NCBI RefSeq assembly: GCF_032190615.1
Contig: NZ_JAVLAT010000002.1
Span: 1-64,000, forward strand
From: Brucella pseudogrignonensis
GTDB lineage: Bacteria > Pseudomonadota > Alphaproteobacteria > Rhizobiales > Rhizobiaceae
Direction of reading: 5' to 3'
Length of the DNA stretch: 64,000 nucleotides
Shown here piece after piece: positions 31,820-40,122 of the stretch; within the stretch, counting starts at the first letter, position 1; every line of letters begins with the position of its first letter. Made by a program: the position numbers and the translations under genes. The notes under the pieces are model-generated. The model worked only from the letters and a program-made list of their open reading frames with translations, ran no database searches and was not told the origin of the DNA.

Positions 31820-32941
31820 ATGACGAATATTGAACTGCCATTCATTGAAAAGAATAAAAGCCGTCACGGCACAATGCGCTACTATCTGCGAATAGATGGT
31901 CGGCGCATTTGTCGTTTGCCAGACGATATAAATAGCGAAGAATTTCTTAAAAAGTATTGGCAGGCTCGTAATAGCCTTGAGGTGAAAAAGCCAAAGGTCA
32001 AGGGCGGTCAAGGTCAGTTGGCACCGGTAAAGCCATACTCATTCCGGTGGCTGTGCATTCAGTATATGACCTCGGAGCCTTTTTTAAAGCTTGATGAAAC
32101 CACGAAAGCCAAGCGCCGCGCTATCATTGATGCAATGCTGCTTGAGCCACTGAGCGAGAACGACCCCCGATTATTTGCGGATATACCGCTTTCTAAGATG
32201 ACCGCAGCCCATATTGAAGTTCTGAAAACTCGCAAGAAAGAAACACCTTTTGCGGCAGATGAGCGCCTAAAGATACTACGCCAAGTATTCGACACGAAGA
32301 AAGACGCAAAGCAAATCGTGCCGAATATCGCTAAGGGTGTGGATGCGTACCGGATGCGCACAGATGGTCATGCGACTGCTACCGCCGAGGATCTGGCTAA
32401 ATTCATTGAGCACCATGGGCCAAAGTCCAAGGCTGCGCTTTATCTGGCAATCCAGATGTACACTGGTTTTCGTGTTTCTGATTTGGCAGTGCTTGGTCCG
32501 CAACACCGAAAGAATGACGAGTTTCGACTGCGGCTATTCAAAAACCGGAATACGACGCCGGTGGATATTATTATTCCACTTCACCCCATTCTGATATCGG
32601 TACTAGACCAGCAGGAGATTACAGGCCTCGTCTATCTCAAGACGGATTTCAACAAGCCGTTTTCCGTTAAAGGTCTTGGGAACCGGATTTCTGACTGGTT
32701 CAATCAAGCTGGTCTTAATCATCTAACGTCGCATTCAGTTCGCAAAGGGCTGGCAACAGATCAGGCGCACAATGAGGCGACGGACAATATGCTTGAAGCT
32801 ATGTTCGGCTGGAGAGATGCAAAAACATCAAAAATCTATACCCGAAATGCAGAACGTGCGCGACTGGCGCGATCAGCTGTTGCAAAGATCAATTGGGATG
32901 GTTTAGGTGATAAGCTGATCAGCCTAGATGAGGCGGAATAG
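31820..32941 (+). CDS. Tyrosine recombinase (integrase)
   Basis: The 373-residue integrase inserts and excises the prophage. The N-terminal part has an arm-binding-like region and a core-binding domain (LFADIPLSKMTAAHIEVLKT). The catalytic domain shows Arg in QMYTGFRVSDLAVL, the HxxR box in TSHSVRKGLATDQA, a later WRDAKTSKIY with the Tyr nucleophile in SKIYTRNAERARLA. It is the last gene of the prophage, 9 bases after the excisionase. The attachment site should lie just beyond it. Confidence 0.92.
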   Translation: MTNIELPFIEKNKSRHGTMRYYLRIDGRRICRLPDDINSEEFLKKYWQARNSLEVKKPKVKGGQGQLAPVKPYSFRWLCIQYMTSEPFLKLDETTKAKRRAIIDAMLLEPLSENDPRLFADIPLSKMTAAHIEVLKTRKKETPFAADERLKILRQVFDTKKDAKQIVPNIAKGVDAYRMRTDGHATATAEDLAKFIEHHGPKSKAALYLAIQMYTGFRVSDLAVLGPQHRKNDEFRLRLFKNRNTTPVDIIIPLHPILISVLDQQEITGLVYLKTDFNKPFSVKGLGNRISDWFNQAGLNHLTSHSVRKGLATDQAHNEATDNMLEAMFGWRDAKTSKIYTRNAERARLARSAVAKINWDGLGDKLISLDEAE

Positions 32942-33212
32942 GTGTGGCACGGTGTGGCGCACAACATTGATAAATAATGATAATTTATAAAGCCATGTGT
33001 GGCGAAAACGGCTTATAACTAATTGATATTGTTTTACAAAACCACTCCGGGTGAGGCCTCCAAAATATTTCCTAACAAAAACAATGCATTAAGATACATC
33101 ACAGGTTAGCTACAGCCTGATTTTATGTTGCATCTTGTCACAAATAGATTCCCCGCAATTACAACTGGTTACAAAAAATCCCAGCAAATCCATGCAACAT
33201 GAGATGTGCGAT
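32942..33212. other. Gap after integrase, likely attachment region
   Basis: No gene is seen. A short direct repetition GTGTGGCACG/GTGTGGCGCAC follows the integrase stop, and the rest is AT-rich. No tRNA is recognisable, so the integration target cannot be named without the other prophage end. Confidence 0.4.
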
Positions 33213-33549
33213 TCATCCCTTCATCAACGCCCAAATCTTTTTCCCAAAGGTGGCGAATAATCCGCCAAGGGATGCGGTAGCGAAGGATACACGCAAATTG
33301 CTCCTACCCCACGCTCACGCCAGCGGTTGAAATCTGCAACGGGTTCTTCCACCTTTTCAAGGCGATGGTTCATGCCTTTCATCTGCCTGCTCATTTCCTC
33401 AGGCAGACGTTCGGTTTTCTCTTGGCGCTCATATTGCTGTTTACGGTCTGACCGCGCCTGCTCCTGATACCTGATACCTGATACCTGATGATATGATCAA
33501 GCTTGCCCTCAACACGGCCTAATGCCCGCTCCTGCCCTGCATCAGTCAT
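33213..33549 (-). pseudogene. DUF1515 gene broken by a repeat and a second frameshift
   Basis: The start MTDAGQERALGRVEGKLDHI is typical for DUF1515, a rhizobial prophage protein. After IIRYQ the frame is thrown off by tandem copies of a 7-base unit. Removing two copies (14 bases) restores EQARSDRKQQYERQEKTERL and onward to FNRWRERGVGA. A second shift near 33280 is needed to read the expected ending, FATASLGGLFATFGKKIWAL then MKG, to the stop at 33213. Two independent lesions make it a pseudogene. Confidence 0.75.
33463..33489. repeat. Heptanucleotide tandem repeat
   Basis: The unit CCTGATA occurs three times in full plus six bases. It lies inside the DUF1515 frame; since 7 is not divisible by 3, each gain or loss changes the frame. 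Confidence 0.95.
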
Positions 33550-33723
33550 TACCAACAACCCCGCGCAGTACCGAATTGATTGTGCGATGCGATATTGCGC
33601 CATGGTGCATATTCATAATTTTCATCCGAGATTTTGTGATCGAAGTCGTCTTGAAAAGAATAGTTTTGTGACTAAATCGATACCGTCAATCCAACTTTAT
33701 CGTTCTATCAAATGGAGGTTCAA

Positions 33724-34026
33724 GTGAGCGACCGTTTGTTTGACAGCCCCATTTTTGTCAGGGACACCAAAAATCTGGTTCAAGAGATTGCGGGATTAGA
33801 AGACGCCATAGACTTTCTGCGCGAGTGGCCAGACGGTGACCGCGACGTCATTTATGAGATGGCGTGGAAAACATGCTGTGACGCACATAATGGCTTTAAG
33901 CCGATATTTATTGCACGCAACGCCATTGAAGGGTTTGCGAAAAAACGCAACATTCTTGAAAAGCCAGAAGTAGCTATTCCATGGATGACCGCCAAAACAT
34001 CACTCGGCGGGCGAATGTCAGCTTAG
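33724..34026 (+). CDS. DUF982 protein
   Basis: The 100-residue protein begins, from the GTG at 33724, MSDRLFDSPIFVRDTKNLVQ and has the DUF982 features LEDAIDFLREWPDGDRDVIY and AWKTCCDAHNGFKPIFIARN. DUF982 proteins are small rhizobial proteins of unknown function, often in many copies per genome. ATGGAGGT just upstream is better read as the ribosome-binding site than as the start, which decides for the GTG. It marks chromosomal sequence outside the phage operons. Confidence 0.75.
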   Translation: MSDRLFDSPIFVRDTKNLVQEIAGLEDAIDFLREWPDGDRDVIYEMAWKTCCDAHNGFKPIFIARNAIEGFAKKRNILEKPEVAIPWMTAKTSLGGRMSA

Positions 34027-34135
34027 AGCATTTCCAGTTTTCATTGAAGCATTAGAAATGCTCTATCTTTTTGTTTTTTACGCGCATCTTGTTCCGAAAA
34101 TGGTTTCACACTTTTCGGGATACGCTCCAGAGGTC
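34027..34135. repeat. Dispersed intergenic repeat, Brucella/Ochrobactrum type
   Basis: The sequence has an AGAGCATTTC...GAAATGCTCT inverted repeat followed by TTTTTGTTTTTTACGCGCAT and a second palindromic part ending TTTTCGGGATACGCTC. I recall very similar elements scattered through Brucella and Ochrobactrum genomes. It directly follows the DUF982 stop and may also terminate transcription. Confidence 0.65.
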
Positions 34136-34140
34136 CAGCG

Positions 34141-34233
34141 ATGCATTGGTATTTTCTGATTGAAGGAACCATACTTGCCGCTCTGTTCATCGTTACCGCG
34201 ATAATCGTCAAAGATACGATGCGCAGGGAATAA
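34141..34233 (+). CDS. 30-residue membrane protein
   Basis: The ORF MHWYFLIEGTILAALFIVTA ends IIVKDTMRRE, one membrane helix with a basic tail. GAGG precedes the ATG and a strong terminator follows 6 bases after the stop, which supports a real small gene. Function unknown. Confidence 0.5.
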   Translation: MHWYFLIEGTILAALFIVTAIIVKDTMRRE

Positions 34234-34239
34234 CCATCA

Positions 34240-34268
34240 AACCCCGGCTCGTCCGGGGTTAATCTTTT
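34240..34268 (+). terminator. Intrinsic terminator
   Basis: AACCCCGG (34240 to 34247) pairs with CCGGGGTT (34253 to 34260), then AATCTTTT. It follows the small membrane ORF. Confidence 0.8.
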
Positions 34269-34392
34269 CCGCGTCACTCTACCCCCTCCTAGCGTGACGG
34301 GGATAAGCCGCAACCAATATGTGGCTTTCTTTTTTTCTTCTCACACCTGAACCTTTTCACCTCCAGCCAGTTAATCCACTGGAGGAACGCGA

Positions 34393-34476
34393 ATGGGTAT
34401 GTTCATCACTACGATATCGACATCTTGGTTTGTTCTAATTGCCTATTCAGTATGGCTAGAGCGAAACGAGAAGTGA
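34393..34476 (+). CDS. 27-residue membrane protein
   Basis: A strong GGAGG lies 8 bases before the ATG. The product MGMFITTISTSWFVLIAYSV ends WLERNEK, a single helix with charged C-terminus, similar in layout to the ORF at 34141. Tiny membrane proteins of this type are easily missed. Function unknown. Confidence 0.45.
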   Translation: MGMFITTISTSWFVLIAYSVWLERNEK

Positions 34477-35354
34477 CGCCTTTCCTTTCAGCAATAAAAC
34501 TGCGCTTAGGCGGCGCATCGGTCAGGCTGTAGCTGTGATTAAGCCAAAGCCCACCACATCTGGACATCATCAAGCTGCTCTGCCGTAATGCCGAGGACCT
34601 ACTATAGCATAACGATATTTTGATACGTGCGGTGAAATTATGCCGTTTGTTCAATCTCAATACGGATTTGTTGATCAGCAGCAACAGCCAGTACATCGGC
34701 TTTTGACAATCAGAGGCTATCAACGCAGAGCCACAATTGGCAACGAGTGAGCGGCGGCATTTGCGTCCGTAGCTCATCTGGCGTGGGGGGGCCGGTTGAA
34801 GCGGCGCATATTCAGAGACCTTTGCACCTTATCAGCATCTCAGACCAAAGTTGTTCTGAAAATCGCCCCACTCGTCGGCGGATATTTAAACCGTTCCTGA
34901 CGGAATATCCTCTCCATGCACTTCACGGCAGTAGAATTCTTTCGGGAAACCATCGCCATCACATAGAGCAAAATACGACACTACCTTGTTCATATCAGTT
35001 AGCATACGCTTGCCACGATATATAAGGAGAATTCCCGATGCCAGCTGCGCACATGATAGCAAGGAAATAATCTTTAGCTCAAATTGCACCGTACCCATCT
35101 GGTCCTATGCTTACGTTTCGGAGCGCCATAGGCCCTTGCCCGTCAAACGAATAATCAAGGGCGGCTGATGTCATCAAACGATGACGTTTCGTATGAACCG
35201 CAAAACTGCTTTTCTTTTAGAGTGGTCCAATTTCCCTCAACGTTACGGGAACGTCTTTTGAAGCTACGCCGTGCCATTCATTCTCAGGAACCTAAATCGG
35301 GGGCCATAAAATCACGCGTATTGCAACTGTTATTGAACATTTTGATATGTAATG
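34477..35354. other. Decayed region without an intact recognisable gene
   Basis: Leftward fragments near 34560 to 34720 read DVLAVAADQQIRIEIEQTA and GITAEQLDDVQMWWALA in interrupted frames, which look like pieces of a former gene. A rightward 78-codon frame (35168 to 35404) runs into the neighbouring terminator and is doubtful, as is a leftward 70-codon frame (35098 to 34886). The region is probably scarred by past insertions. Confidence 0.45.
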
Positions 35355-35390
35355 ACAAAAAAGCCGAAGCATCATTACAGATGCTCCGGC
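35355..35390 (-). terminator. Terminator of the dehydrogenase gene
   Basis: On the minus strand GCCGGAGCATC pairs with GATGCTTCGGC around TGTAAT and is followed by TTTTTTGTCATT. It lies about 57 bases after the stop at 35447. Confidence 0.85.
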
Positions 35391-35446
35391 CCAAAAGATT
35401 ATAAACTACTCCGATAAAGCAGCTTTGTTATTTTATATGTGCGCGA

Positions 35447-36961
35447 TTACGCGAAGTCTTCTGGCAGAAGTTCCTTCGGGAAATTCTGATAGGAAACAGG
35501 GCGCAGGAAGCGACGGATAGACATTGTACCCACGCTGGTTGCACCAAAGTTGGTCGATGCAGGGTATGGCCCACCGTGAACCATTGAGTCCACAACTTCA
35601 ACACCCGTTGGGAAGCCGTTGACCAGCACACGGCCAGCCTTGCGCTCCAGAACAGGCAGAAGCTTTTGCGCTTCGCCAATATCGCCTGCATCCATATGAA
35701 TGGTTGCAGTCAACTGACCTTCAAAGCCACGCGCGAGTTTTTCCATCTCGTCAACGGAGCCAACGCGAATGACCAGTCCGAGAGGACCGAACACTTCTTC
35801 GCCAAGCGCATGGTCAGACAGGAAGCGCTCGCCAGTTGTTTCAAACAGGTTTGGCGAAACCTGACGACCCGATGACTCGGTTTCGTAGAGCGGCTTTACA
35901 GCATTGCGCGTTTCAAAACGCTCTTTGCCTTCGTGGTATGCCTGCGCGATACCATCAGTCAGCATGGTCTGCGGAGCGACTTTCTTAAGGCCCTCAACCG
36001 TTGCCGCAGTGAAGCGATCGGCATCAGCACCATCAAGAACCACGGCAATGCCGGGATTGGTGCAGAACTGGCCCGCCCCCATTGTCAACGAACCAGCCCA
36101 GCCCTGACCGAGTGTTTCTGCCCGCGCTTTCATGGCCTCAGGAAGAAGGAACATTGGATTGACGGAACCAAGCTCACCGAAAAATGGAATTGGTTCTGGA
36201 CGCGCAGCACAAAGGTCAAACAATGCGCGGCCACCAGCCAGCGAACCGGTGAAGCCTACAGCCTTGATGTTTGGATTTTGAACCAGCGCATGACCAACAT
36301 CGCGGCGTCCGCCCTGGATAAGCGAGAACACACCGGGGTGAACGCCGGTCTTTTTGATCGCGGCTTCAACAGCCTGTGCTACGATTTCACCTGTTCCCGG
36401 ATGCGCCGAATGGCCCTTCACGACCACAGGGCAACCCGCAGCAAGAGCTGCTGCGGTGTCACCGCCAGCTGTCGAAAATGCCATTGGGAAGTTCGAGGCG
36501 CCGAATACCGCAACAGGACCTATGGGGCGCTGAACCAAACGAATTTCTGGGCGTGGTGCTGGCTGACGATCAGGAAGGGCAGCATCAAAACGGCGATCAA
36601 GATAATCGCCCTTTTCGATATGGTCAGCAAACAGGCGCAGCTGACCAGTCGTGCGGCCGGTTTCACCCTGAAGGCGTGCTTCCGGCAAGCCAGTTTCCTG
36701 CGAGCCGATCACGACGATATCAGCAATACGTGCTTCAATTTCGTCAGCTATTGCGCGCAGGAATGTGGCGCGTTCCGCGCGTGTCGAATAGCCATAAGAC
36801 CAAAAAGCATCTTCCGCAGCTTCACAAGCGCGGTTCACCAGATCGACTGTACCGACTGCAAACGAATGCGCTGGCCCACTTGCTGGTGAAGATTCAAAAG
36901 TTCCGGCTCCATCGAGCCATTCGCCAGCAACAAAGTGTTTCCCTTTGGGCGTAAATGCCAT
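35447..36961 (-). CDS. 2-oxoglutarate semialdehyde dehydrogenase family enzyme
   Basis: The 504-residue enzyme belongs to the NAD(P)-dependent aldehyde dehydrogenases of the 2,5-dioxovalerate type. Seen are the cofactor region RPIGPVAVFGASNFPMAFST, FTGSLAGGRALFD, general base Glu in PFFGELGSVNPMFLL and catalytic Cys in MGAGQFCTNPGIAVV. It oxidises 2-oxoglutarate semialdehyde to 2-oxoglutarate, the last step of hydroxyproline (HypH in Sinorhizobium), arabinose or glucarate breakdown. The neighbouring deaminase makes the hydroxyproline route most likely. It diverges from the reductase gene at 37126, sharing a promoter region with GntR-type sites. Confidence 0.85.
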   Translation of the reverse strand: MAFTPKGKHFVAGEWLDGAGTFESSPASGPAHSFAVGTVDLVNRACEAAEDAFWSYGYSTRAERATFLRAIADEIEARIADIVVIGSQETGLPEARLQGETGRTTGQLRLFADHIEKGDYLDRRFDAALPDRQPAPRPEIRLVQRPIGPVAVFGASNFPMAFSTAGGDTAAALAAGCPVVVKGHSAHPGTGEIVAQAVEAAIKKTGVHPGVFSLIQGGRRDVGHALVQNPNIKAVGFTGSLAGGRALFDLCAARPEPIPFFGELGSVNPMFLLPEAMKARAETLGQGWAGSLTMGAGQFCTNPGIAVVLDGADADRFTAATVEGLKKVAPQTMLTDGIAQAYHEGKERFETRNAVKPLYETESSGRQVSPNLFETTGERFLSDHALGEEVFGPLGLVIRVGSVDEMEKLARGFEGQLTATIHMDAGDIGEAQKLLPVLERKAGRVLVNGFPTGVEVVDSMVHGGPYPASTNFGATSVGTMSIRRFLRPVSYQNFPKELLPEDFA

Positions 36962-37037
36962 TCGTCCATCCTCCTGTAGAAATCAACGCACAATTAAACC
37001 AGTATCTCACTGCATCTAAATTGTACTTGTCTAATGA

Positions 37038-37064
37038 TTGTATACCCTGTTTGTTTGTATACAG
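37038..37064. promoter_or_regulatory. Candidate GntR operator in the divergent promoter
   Basis: TTGTATACCC and TTGTATACAG form an inverted repeat of 7-base arms (TGTATAC/GTATACA) 11 bases apart, between two divergent catabolic genes. Related TTGTCGACA sites occur at 39322 and 41328. Binding by the local FCD-GntR protein is an inference. Confidence 0.5.
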
Positions 37065-37125
37065 TGTGTGCGCACATATCAATTGCCTGCGGGACGTTCC
37101 ATGCAGGTTTAGCCATGAAAGATGC

Positions 37126-38166
37126 ATGATGAGCGAGACCACCATCCTGAGCATTTCCACGCTTCACGACCGCGTAGAGGCGATTTTTCGTAAAGCAGGG
37201 CTGAACGCTATACAGGCTGCTGCCGTCACGCGCGTTATTATCGCGGGTGAACGCGATCACTGCAAATCCCATGGCATATATCGTATCGAAGGTGCGCTGC
37301 GCACAGTCAAGGCCGGAAAGGTAAAGGCAGACGCGATTCCTGAAATCGTGGCCGATGAAGCGTCAAGTATCGTACGGGTGAATGCGAATTTCGGCTTTGC
37401 CAATGCTGCGTTTGAAACAGGCGTTCCTGTGCTTGCCGAGCGAGCGCGTAAGAATGGCATTGCAGCGCTTGTCATCAATGATTGCACACATTTTTCGGCA
37501 CTCTGGCCTGAAGTCGAAGCACTGACAAACGAAGGTCTGGCAGCACTCGTCATGTGCCCAAGCTACGCGACCGTTGCACCAACCGGCGGCAACAAACCAC
37601 TGCTCGGCACCAACCCGTTTGCATTTGGCTGGCCACGCAAAGAAACCTCACCTTATGTTTTTGACTTTGCAACATCGGTTGCAGCACGTGGCGAAATCGA
37701 ACTGCATCGCCGCGCTGGTAAGCAATTGCCGGAAGGCTGGGCGCTGGATGCAGAAGGCAACCCGACAACCGACCCGGAAACTGCACTTGCTGGTGCCATG
37801 TTGCCATTTGGCGGACATAAGGGTTCAGCAATCAGCACGATGGTTGAACTCCTTGCAGCCATCATGATTGGCGATTTGACCAGCCCGGAAGTGCTCGACT
37901 TTCTTGGCACGACAACCCTGTCGCCAGTGCACGGCGAACTGATCATCGCATTCTCGCCAGAAGCTTTTGCGAAAGGCCGCCCGGGCGATCCGTTTGCGCG
38001 TGCGGAAATGCTTTTTGACGCTATTGTCGGACAAGGTGCCCGCCTGCCCTCGCAGCGCCGCTTCAAGGCACGCGCTGAGTCCGAAAGTGAAGGCATCAAG
38101 CTCACCAAAGCAGAAATTGACCAACTCGATCTTCTGCTGGAAAAAGGCCTAGACGCCATTAGTTAA
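37126..38166 (+). CDS. Malate/lactate dehydrogenase-family imino-acid reductase
   Basis: The 346-residue protein belongs to the LdhA2/YlbC group that includes delta1-pyrroline-2-carboxylate reductases. Motifs are AGERDHCKSHGIYRIEGALR with the conserved His, VNANFGFANAAFETGVPVLA, LLGTNPFAFGWPRKETSPYV and PFGGHKGSAISTMVELLAAI. It probably reduces cyclic imino acids arising from proline or 3-hydroxyproline derivatives with NAD(P)H, which fits the cluster (a similar gene is hypS in Sinorhizobium). The start is ATG at 37126 or 37129; the longer frame from 36955 crosses the promoter region. Confidence 0.8.
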   Translation: MMSETTILSISTLHDRVEAIFRKAGLNAIQAAAVTRVIIAGERDHCKSHGIYRIEGALRTVKAGKVKADAIPEIVADEASSIVRVNANFGFANAAFETGVPVLAERARKNGIAALVINDCTHFSALWPEVEALTNEGLAALVMCPSYATVAPTGGNKPLLGTNPFAFGWPRKETSPYVFDFATSVAARGEIELHRRAGKQLPEGWALDAEGNPTTDPETALAGAMLPFGGHKGSAISTMVELLAAIMIGDLTSPEVLDFLGTTTLSPVHGELIIAFSPEAFAKGRPGDPFARAEMLFDAIVGQGARLPSQRRFKARAESESEGIKLTKAEIDQLDLLLEKGLDAIS

Positions 38167-38176
38167 AAACAAAAAA

Positions 38177-38199
38177 GCCCTCCAAACGGAGGGCTTTTT
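38177..38199. terminator. Bidirectional terminator
   Basis: GCCCTCC and GGAGGGC flank a 4-base loop with A-run before and T-run after. It separates the convergent reductase (+) and deaminase (-) genes. Confidence 0.92.
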
Positions 38200-38215
38200 C
38201 AATCTATTTCTATAT

Positions 38216-39178
38216 TCAAGCCTTGTAGGTCTGAACAGCGCCCGGAAGCTTGCTCCACTCGGCATACCAGCTATTGAACAGCTTGAACTGTGCTTCAACA
38301 TAACCACGCTGGCTGTCGGAGAGCTTATCGCTTGCGTTGAAGTGCAGCGTATATTCCTTGTCACCCTTCAGAACCATCATATGCTTGAAGTAAAGCACGA
38401 GGTCCGGGCCTTCGTCGAAAGACGAAAGAACTGCAAGCGCCTGTTCGAGTTCAAGCGCACGCTGGCGCGCATCGGCGTCACCCTTTGCTGCTGCCTGCGA
38501 CAACTTGCAAAGCTGGATAACTTCCTTCGGCAGAACATTGCCGATGCCAGTGATAGCGCCGGTTGCACCGCAATTCACAAATCCATGGAACACAGCCGTA
38601 TCAACACCGATCATCAGCGTGACATCGTCATCGCGGCTGGTGATGTTTTCGGCTGCATAACGCATGTCAGCAGGACCGCCGAATTCCTTGAAGCCAACGA
38701 GGTTAGGATGTTCCGCACGCAATGCGAAAAACAGATCGGCACGGGTTGCAAACCCATAATAAGGGCTGTTGTAGATAACTGCAGGAAGATCAGGTGCAGC
38801 CGAAAGCACAGCCTTGAAATGGTCCTTTTGTGCCGCAATCACCGAGCCACGCGACAGAACGCGCGGGATAACCATAAGGCCCTTTGCGCCGACTTTCTGT
38901 GCGTGGGCAGCATGGGCGGCAGCAACAGCAGTGTTTACAGCGCCAGTACCAACGATAACCGGAATGCCAGCAGCGGTCAGGCGAGCAACGCCTTCCATGC
39001 GCTGTTCATCAGTCAGCAGAGGCCAGTCGCCCATTGAACCGCAATAAACGACCGCCGACATACCAGCATCGATCAGTTCCTGCCCCTTGCGCACCAGCGC
39101 ATCAAAGTCAGGCGTGCGGTCGTACTTGCACGGGGTCATCAGAGCCGGAATCACGCCGGAAAAAATATTGGCAGCCAT
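38216..39178 (-). CDS. DapA-family pyrroline-4-hydroxy-2-carboxylate deaminase
   Basis: The 320-residue TIM-barrel lyase has the Schiff-base Lys in NLVGFKEFGGPADM, the catalytic Tyr in PAVIYNSPYYGFATR and MSAVVYCGSMGDWPLLTDEQ in place of the GTTGE loop of true dihydrodipicolinate synthases. This variant is what I recall for HypD of rhizobial hydroxyproline clusters, which converts delta1-pyrroline-4-hydroxy-2-carboxylate to 2-oxoglutarate semialdehyde and ammonia. The product is the substrate of the dehydrogenase at 35447. The upstream gap contains a TTTGTCGACAAA palindrome. The epimerase and the oxidase of the pathway are not in this window. Confidence 0.82.
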   Translation of the reverse strand: MAANIFSGVIPALMTPCKYDRTPDFDALVRKGQELIDAGMSAVVYCGSMGDWPLLTDEQRMEGVARLTAAGIPVIVGTGAVNTAVAAAHAAHAQKVGAKGLMVIPRVLSRGSVIAAQKDHFKAVLSAAPDLPAVIYNSPYYGFATRADLFFALRAEHPNLVGFKEFGGPADMRYAAENITSRDDDVTLMIGVDTAVFHGFVNCGATGAITGIGNVLPKEVIQLCKLSQAAAKGDADARQRALELEQALAVLSSFDEGPDLVLYFKHMMVLKGDKEYTLHFNASDKLSDSQRGYVEAQFKLFNSWYAEWSKLPGAVQTYKA

Positions 39179-39321
39179 CGAAAACTCCTCTCAGCGCACT
39201 TCCGTCGAACTGCAACGCAGCATTGCTACGGACAATGCAACAAACAAAACCAGAGCGATTTGACCGTTATGACATTTGCCATTTTCAGTTCGCTGCAACT
39301 GATATATCAGCCTGTATTTTA

Positions 39322-39333
39322 TTTGTCGACAAA
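39322..39333. promoter_or_regulatory. Candidate GntR operator upstream of the deaminase
   Basis: The 12-base palindrome TTTGTCGACAAA is about 145 bases before the deaminase start and just after the GntR gene stop. It fits the TTGTNNACAA type bound by FCD-GntR regulators. Confidence 0.5.
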
Positions 39334-39345
39334 AATTACACGGCG

Positions 39346-40050
39346 CTACAGGTTTATTTCCAGACGGTCATCGCGCATCACCAGTTTCTGCACCTGCCGC
39401 ACGATCTGCTCTGCATGTTCATGCGCCAGCTGTTCGGCCAGTTTTATGTCCCGCGCAGCGATTGCCGCGATCATTTCTTCATGCTCTTCGACAAAACGCC
39501 GTGGCAGACGATCATTATAAGACTGATAATAGAGCCGCAGAATGCGTCGGCCTTCATCGAGCAAGCGTTTGAAGAGGCTCGTGAAATATGGATTGCGACC
39601 CGCCTCTGCGATTGCGAGATGAAGCTCCGCATTGGTCGCTATCATTAAAAGTGCATCCTGCGCTTCCACAGCTTTGGCGAATTCCACCTGATGAACAGCG
39701 ATGATGTCTAGGTCTTCCCGTCGATGGTTCTTTGCTGCAAGCTGGGTCGTGACGCGATACATCAGGGTCAACGCATCGAAATAGGTATGCATGTTAAGAA
39801 AATCGATGTTCGACACCATCGTCGAGCGATTTGGCAGGGTGTCGATTAGGCCCTCGCCTGCCAGTCGCACCAAAGCCTCACGGATCGGCGTACGGGACAT
39901 TTTGAACCGCTCTGCCAGTTGAACCTCGTCGATCGGGCTGCCGGGCGGCAGCACCAGATCAAGGATTTCATCGCGCAGCAGGTCATAGACCATTTTCCCG
40001 CCAGAACCGCGCTTGCGTTCAGGGATGGCGTTATAATCGCTTTCCGTCAT
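39346..40050 (-). CDS. GntR-family regulator, FCD type
   Basis: The 234-residue regulator has an N-terminal winged helix (KMVYDLLRDEILDLVLPPGS, VQLAERFKMSRTPIREALVR) and a C-terminal all-helical FCD ligand domain with a probable metal-site His pattern (NAELHLAIAEAGRNPYFTSL, HEEMIAAIAARDIKLAEQLA). It most likely represses the surrounding catabolic genes until an inducer such as a hydroxyproline derivative binds. The start at 40050 has AAAGGA seven bases upstream; the longer frame to 40119 runs into a dispersed repeat. Confidence 0.85.
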   Translation of the reverse strand: MTESDYNAIPERKRGSGGKMVYDLLRDEILDLVLPPGSPIDEVQLAERFKMSRTPIREALVRLAGEGLIDTLPNRSTMVSNIDFLNMHTYFDALTLMYRVTTQLAAKNHRREDLDIIAVHQVEFAKAVEAQDALLMIATNAELHLAIAEAGRNPYFTSLFKRLLDEGRRILRLYYQSYNDRLPRRFVEEHEEMIAAIAARDIKLAEQLAHEHAEQIVRQVQKLVMRDDRLEINL

Positions 40051-40065
40051 CAGCATATCCTTTAA

Positions 40066-40115
40066 AGCATTTCCAGCAAAAGTGCGTAGCGGTTTTGCGT
40101 AGGATAATGCGACAA
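40066..40115. repeat. Dispersed intergenic repeat
   Basis: AAGCATTTCCAGCAAAAGTG, then CGTAGCGGTTTTGCGTAGGA and ATGCG, is a repeat type I recall as very frequent between genes of Brucella and Ochrobactrum. A shorter relative is visible at 39217 to 39250. Confidence 0.6.
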
Positions 40116-40122
40116 ACAAAAA

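Noticed and set aside
33463..33489. Short tandem repeats as a possible CRISPR array
   Set aside because: Seven-base units without spacers are simple slippage repeats, not CRISPR.
34766..34840. tRNA-like look (CCGTAGCTCATCTGGCG) that could have been an integration target
   Set aside because: No cloverleaf can be drawn around it, the acceptor arms do not pair, and the stretch continues as GC-rich sequence with a G-run.
35168..35404. 78-codon rightward frame in the decayed border region
   Set aside because: It ends inside the dehydrogenase terminator, has no clear family and no convincing ribosome-binding site.
35933..36889. 318-codon rightward frame opposite the aldehyde dehydrogenase gene
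   Set aside because: It is a mirror of a well-recognised enzyme gene, is rich in Cys and Arg without domain pattern, and has no start signal.
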